A stretch of DNA of 48,732 bases from an uncultured Saprospiraceae bacterium (GTDB lineage Bacteria; Bacteroidota; Bacteroidia; Chitinophagales; Saprospiraceae): assembly GCA_937927575.1 (NCBI GenBank), contig CALBEE010000003.1, forward strand, positions 1 through 48,732, read 5' to 3'. The translations under genes and the position numbers were made by a program. Every line of letters begins with the position of its first letter. The stretch's first letter is position 1. Under the pieces are notes generated by a model that saw nothing but the letters and a program-made list of their open reading frames with translations, did no database searches and was not told where the DNA came from. Shown piece by piece: positions 45,662 to 48,732 of this stretch.

Positions 45662-47128
45662 ATGTCAATCATTAAGAAACTTGCAGGTGAAACTTTGGTA
45701 TATGGAATGGCATCCATATTTCCAAGGGTGCTTAATATATTGATGACACTCGTATATCTCACTTATAGATTTAAAGAAACCGAAGACTATGGCTCCTATA
45801 ATGAGATGTACGCATATGTTACCATCTTTCTCACCATACTCGTATATCGATTAGATACGGCTTACTTTAGATATGGTAGCACAGCCGAAAATAAATCTAC
45901 AGTATTTAGTACAGCATTGATTCCAGTAATCATTTCTGCTTTTATTGTAGTAGGAGCTGTTTTATATTACAGTCAATCTATAGCGAATTGGATTAGCTAT
46001 GCTAATAAGCCACATTATATTCAATGGTTTGCGATGATTATAGGATTTGACGCAATAGCCACGCTCTTCTATGGTAAATTTCGATTAGCCAGTCAACCCA
46101 AACGATTTTTATTTTTTAGAGTGGCCAATGTAATACTCACTATAGTTTTTATTCTTTTATTTCTTGAAGTTTTTCCACGAATAGCTCCAGACTTAGGGAA
46201 TACCATTGGATACTTTTTTGGTGTTACTAAAGAACTGGACTTTGTTTTTTTAGCCAATCTCTTAGCGAGTGGATCCATATTAATCTTACTGCTCCCAGAA
46301 TTTATAAAAATCAAATGGTCTTTAGATCCTAGCCTTTTGAAAAAAATGCTCTTCTATTCTTTCCCTTTGATCATAGTTGGATTAGCTGGTAATATTAATC
46401 AAGCATTTGCCGTCCCATTGCAGAAATATTTTTTAGGAACTGACACTACAGCTAATCTCAGTGACGCAGGATTATATGCTGCAGCCGCTAAGATTGCACT
46501 TTTGCTAAATCTTTTCACAGTAGCATTTAATTATGCAGCTGAGCCATTTTTCTTTAATAATGAGAAAAAAGACAAAGAGAAAAAAGCTTATGGTCAAGTC
46601 GCCTTAGCGTTTACTTTAGTATGTGTGGTGGTTATAATAGGTATTGTAACGTTTAGTGGATTAGCACAATACTTAGTAGGCGAAAAATATAGGGCATCTT
46701 TACATATAGTACCTTGGCTATTATTTGCTTACTTCTTTTTAGGCCTATATTATAATATTGCGATTTGGTTTAAACTCTCAGACAAGACTATTGTCGGAGC
46801 TTTCATATCAGTCGCAGGTGCTATCATTACACTCATAGTAAGTATTTATTTTTTACCAAAAGTCGGCACTATTGCCTCAGCATATGCAGCAGTAATTACC
46901 TACGCTTTTATGGTGTGCGTTGGCTACCTAACAGGACAAAAATATTATCCGATTAGATATCCAGTGAAGAAAATATTAAGTTATGTAATCATTGCAGGAG
47001 TAATGACAATATCATTAGTTTGGATAAGACAAAACTATGGAATGATGTCTATTATATTGGGTATACTTTATTTATTGGGACTTACACTATTCATATGGAA
47101 ATATGAACGAAAATCTTTATTACATTAG
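45662..47128 (+). CDS. Polysaccharide flippase-like membrane protein (MATE/Wzx superfamily)
   Basis: This 488-residue inner-membrane protein has about 12-14 hydrophobic helices and the N-terminal layout of oligosaccharide flippases: KLAGETLVYGMASIFPRVLN, then the YRFKETEDYGSYNEMYAY loop and LDTAYFRYGS. Helix lines later include FPLIIVGLAGNINQAFAVPL and AYAAVITYAFMVCVGYLTG. Members move lipid-linked sugar units across the inner membrane for surface polysaccharide or lipopolysaccharide assembly. No polymerase or glycosyltransferase gene adjoins it here; the nearest GT4 gene is about 30 kb away in this window. Many flippases in the phylum with this start also accompany lipoprotein or glycan export, so the substrate is open. 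Confidence 0.92.
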   Translation: MSIIKKLAGETLVYGMASIFPRVLNILMTLVYLTYRFKETEDYGSYNEMYAYVTIFLTILVYRLDTAYFRYGSTAENKSTVFSTALIPVIISAFIVVGAVLYYSQSIANWISYANKPHYIQWFAMIIGFDAIATLFYGKFRLASQPKRFLFFRVANVILTIVFILLFLEVFPRIAPDLGNTIGYFFGVTKELDFVFLANLLASGSILILLLPEFIKIKWSLDPSLLKKMLFYSFPLIIVGLAGNINQAFAVPLQKYFLGTDTTANLSDAGLYAAAAKIALLLNLFTVAFNYAAEPFFFNNEKKDKEKKAYGQVALAFTLVCVVVIIGIVTFSGLAQYLVGEKYRASLHIVPWLLFAYFFLGLYYNIAIWFKLSDKTIVGAFISVAGAIITLIVSIYFLPKVGTIASAYAAVITYAFMVCVGYLTGQKYYPIRYPVKKILSYVIIAGVMTISLVWIRQNYGMMSIILGILYLLGLTLFIWKYERKSLLH

Positions 47129-47462
47129 AAATAATAAAACTCCCAGTACCAAAATTTATTTAAGAAGCTCAAGGTATTTTATAGAAATAAATCTAATAAA
47201 AAGAAGTCCTCACATAGTCCCAGAGATATATTCTATTCTTATATAAAAGTACAATAGCTAAGCAAATTGCAGCTATAATTATACGCTTAGTATTATTGCG
47301 AATCTTGGCACTTTTTTCTCTTCGTGATGTATACCTTCTGCGGCTGCTAAATGACATATTATTTATTTTAAAAGGTAAAGATAGGAAAGAAAATAACTAG
47401 ATGCAGCAAACTACGCTTTATAGATTAAGATCATTAAGCCACTAGTAACTATAGCAGCTCTA
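47129..47462. other. Intergenic stretch with one small minus-strand gene
   Basis: Between the flippase stop and the RsgA stop the only gene-like feature is the 54-codon frame at 47193-47357. I see no clear terminator hairpin for either flanking gene. Confidence 0.5.
47193..47357 (-). CDS. 54-residue single-TM basic membrane peptide
   Basis: An ATG at 47357 opens a 54-codon frame ending in TAG. The product has a strongly basic start (MSFSSRRRYTSRREKSAKIR), one hydrophobic helix (IIIAAICLAIVLLY) and an aromatic, basic C-terminal end (KNRIYLWDYVRTSFY). The leader (AAAATAAATAAT directly before the ATG) is the A-rich type typical of this phylum. The basic-then-hydrophobic order fits a small inner-membrane protein with a cytoplasmic N-terminus. 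It sits downstream of rsgA on the same strand, 106 bases on, and may share its transcript. I do not recognise the family, and conservation cannot be tested here. Confidence 0.55.
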   Translation of the reverse strand: MSFSSRRRYTSRREKSAKIRNNTKRIIIAAICLAIVLLYKNRIYLWDYVRTSFY

Positions 47463-48410
47463 TCAAAAATCAGTATTCAATTCCCAATAGTTTTGATCTT
47501 CTACTTCTTCCAATAGTTGTAAGTAATTTGAATATCTCAACTCACTTATAATACCTTCTTCCAATGCAGACTTTACAGCACAATGAGGCTCTTGACGATG
47601 CATACAATTACCAAATTTACAATCCGCAGAAAGCGCAAATAATTCTCTAAAATTGTGAGCAATATCCTTTTCTTCAAGGTGATTAAATCCCAATGTCTTT
47701 ATACCTGGAGTATCTATGATCTGTCCTCCAAAACTTAAAGGATGCATCTCCGCAAACGTAGTGGTATGTTGTCCTTTCCCTGAATAATCACTTAGCTCTT
47801 GAGTATCTATATCCATCTCATCATCGATAGCATTTACTATCGTTGATTTACCCACTCCAGACTGACCTGCTATTAGAGAAACTTTATCTTTTAGGATCCT
47901 AGCTAGATCCTCTAATCCATCTCCTTCCGTTGCTGAACATAAGACCACTTGATAACCTATGCTTTCGTAAATAGCCTTCATGTAATTATACAAATCTAGA
48001 TCTGCTTCTTTGTATAAATCACACTTATTGAATACTATAGTGACAGGAATATCATATGGTTCTGTCATCAATAAAAATCTATCGATAAAGCCTTGCTTTA
48101 GTTTTGGTTCTACTATGGTTACTAATAAGACGGCTTGATCTACATTACTCGCCAAGAAATGAACAAAATGCTTTTTTCGAGGAGATTGACGGACTACATA
48201 ATTTTTGCGTGGAAGTATTTTTTTTATCGTTCCCCATACTTCTTCTCCCTTTTCGAGTTGGATCATAACTTGATCACCGACGGCCACAGGATTAGTAAGT
48301 TTTAGACCTTCTAATCTAAATTTTCCAGTAACTCTACATTGATATATACCTTCATCCGTCTGTACATGATACCAACTACCTGTAGATTTAATTACCGTAC
48401 CTTCTAACAT
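47463..48410 (-). CDS. rsgA: Ribosome small subunit-dependent GTPase A
   Basis: This 315-residue cytoplasmic GTPase helps mature the 30S ribosomal subunit. The order of motifs is that of the circularly permuted GTPases: an OB fold (about 1-70), then G4 (VFNKCDL), G1 (LIAGQSGVGKSTIVNAI) and G3 (IIDTPGIKTLGF), ending in a zinc domain whose ligands lie in CKFGNCMHRQEPHCAV. The QHTTTFAEMH line between G1 and G3 holds the switch I threonines. The length is usual for the family. The upstream isoprenoid-ether synthase gene ends 13 bases before the start, so the two are probably co-transcribed. Confidence 0.97.
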   Translation of the reverse strand: MLEGTVIKSTGSWYHVQTDEGIYQCRVTGKFRLEGLKLTNPVAVGDQVMIQLEKGEEVWGTIKKILPRKNYVVRQSPRKKHFVHFLASNVDQAVLLVTIVEPKLKQGFIDRFLLMTEPYDIPVTIVFNKCDLYKEADLDLYNYMKAIYESIGYQVVLCSATEGDGLEDLARILKDKVSLIAGQSGVGKSTIVNAIDDEMDIDTQELSDYSGKGQHTTTFAEMHPLSFGGQIIDTPGIKTLGFNHLEEKDIAHNFRELFALSADCKFGNCMHRQEPHCAVKSALEEGIISELRYSNYLQLLEEVEDQNYWELNTDF

Positions 48411-48423
48411 AAAAGATATCTAG

Positions 48424-48732
48424 TTAAGTGATAGAAGTAAAATCAGCAACTGGAGTATTCATGGAATGCACCGCATGAGATATTTCGTTGACTAGACCAG
48501 GATCAGATTCGATAGCATTTCCTACTACAATCATATCCGCTCCTGCTTTTACATTAGCTAAGGCTTTTTCTGGAGTCCGGATTCCGCCACCAACGATTAA
48601 AGGAATGTTGATATTCTTACTGACTGCAGATATCATAGATTCAGAAATGGGAATTTTCGCACCACTTCCAGCATCCATATAAATCATTTTTAGACCTAAT
48701 AATTCACCCGCAACTGCAGTACAAAGAGCGAT
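48424..48732 (-). CDS. Heptaprenyl/geranylgeranylglyceryl phosphate synthase, C-terminal part (partial)
   Basis: The frame continues past the window edge, so only the last 102 residues are seen. They match the C-terminal half of the PcrB/GGGPS TIM-barrel family: LGLKMIYMDAGSGAKIPIS, then the phosphate-binding lines IPLIVGGGIRTPEKA and AGADMIVVGNAIE. The enzyme joins a prenyl diphosphate to glycerol-1-phosphate, the first step of ether-lipid synthesis in archaea; bacterial members make related prenyl ethers. Several Bacteroidota carry a homologue. It lies 13 bases upstream of rsgA. The missing N-terminus prevents a prediction of prenyl length. Confidence 0.9.
   Translation of the reverse strand: MALCTAVAGELLGLKMIYMDAGSGAKIPISESMISAVSKNINIPLIVGGGIRTPEKALANVKAGADMIVVGNAIESDPGLVNEISHAVHSMNTPVADFTSIT

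Overview
The window is low-GC bacterial DNA from a member of the Bacteroidota, probably a Saprospiria-like environmental lineage (the phylum is well supported, the class is a guess). The phylum call rests on three independent signs: three proteins end in type IX secretion (T9SS) C-terminal sorting domains; a LytS/LytTR two-component pair has a periplasmic beta-propeller sensor; and one promoter fits the Bacteroidota pattern exactly (TTTG, 19 bases, TAnnTTTG, ahead of the PBP1A gene). Almost all genes are chromosomal housekeeping or envelope genes. I see no tRNA, rRNA, CRISPR array, transposase or phage gene.

Layout. 1-1351 (minus): an ECF sigma factor overlaps a membrane protein cut by the window edge. 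1352-1925: no gene, but two 217-base direct repeats of unknown nature. 1926-3135 (minus): NAD kinase and a small conserved-looking protein. 3229-14469 (minus): one 3746-residue secreted protein with 29 SdrD_B-type modules and a T9SS tail. 14769-19177: a GT4 glycosyltransferase diverging from a PBP1A and small membrane protein pair. 19452-26643 (minus): a propeller protein with a lipoprotein-type signal and a T9SS tail, then a lipoprotein, propeller histidine kinase and LytTR regulator set. 26856-31570: HAD protein, macrodomain protein and PurL. 31715-33822 (plus): two tandem paralogous secreted proteins. 33999-39680: a DUF4272 protein, 2-oxoglutarate dehydrogenase E1, an aldo/keto reductase and a DUF2059 protein. 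39827-42518 (minus): PhoD-like phosphatase, DUF3820 protein and YfcC-type transporter in one tight operon. 42618-44078 (minus): a DUF1761-like membrane protein with an in-frame stop near its start, and a DUF4252 protein with a T9SS tail. 44311-48732: Fe-S uracil-DNA glycosylase-like protein, Asp/Asn-hydroxylase-like protein, polysaccharide flippase, a 54-residue membrane peptide missed by length filters, RsgA, and the end of a heptaprenyl/geranylgeranylglyceryl phosphate synthase.

How the genes fit together. Much of the window serves the cell envelope: peptidoglycan synthesis (PBP1A), glycan transfer and export, secreted T9SS cargo, and envelope sensing through the sigma factor unit and the two-component set. 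The most unusual elements are the 29-module giant protein with an alternating two-type super-repeat, the unexplained 217-base repeat pair, the interrupted DUF1761-like gene, and two uncommon uses of T9SS tails (one with a lipobox, one on a DUF4252 domain).
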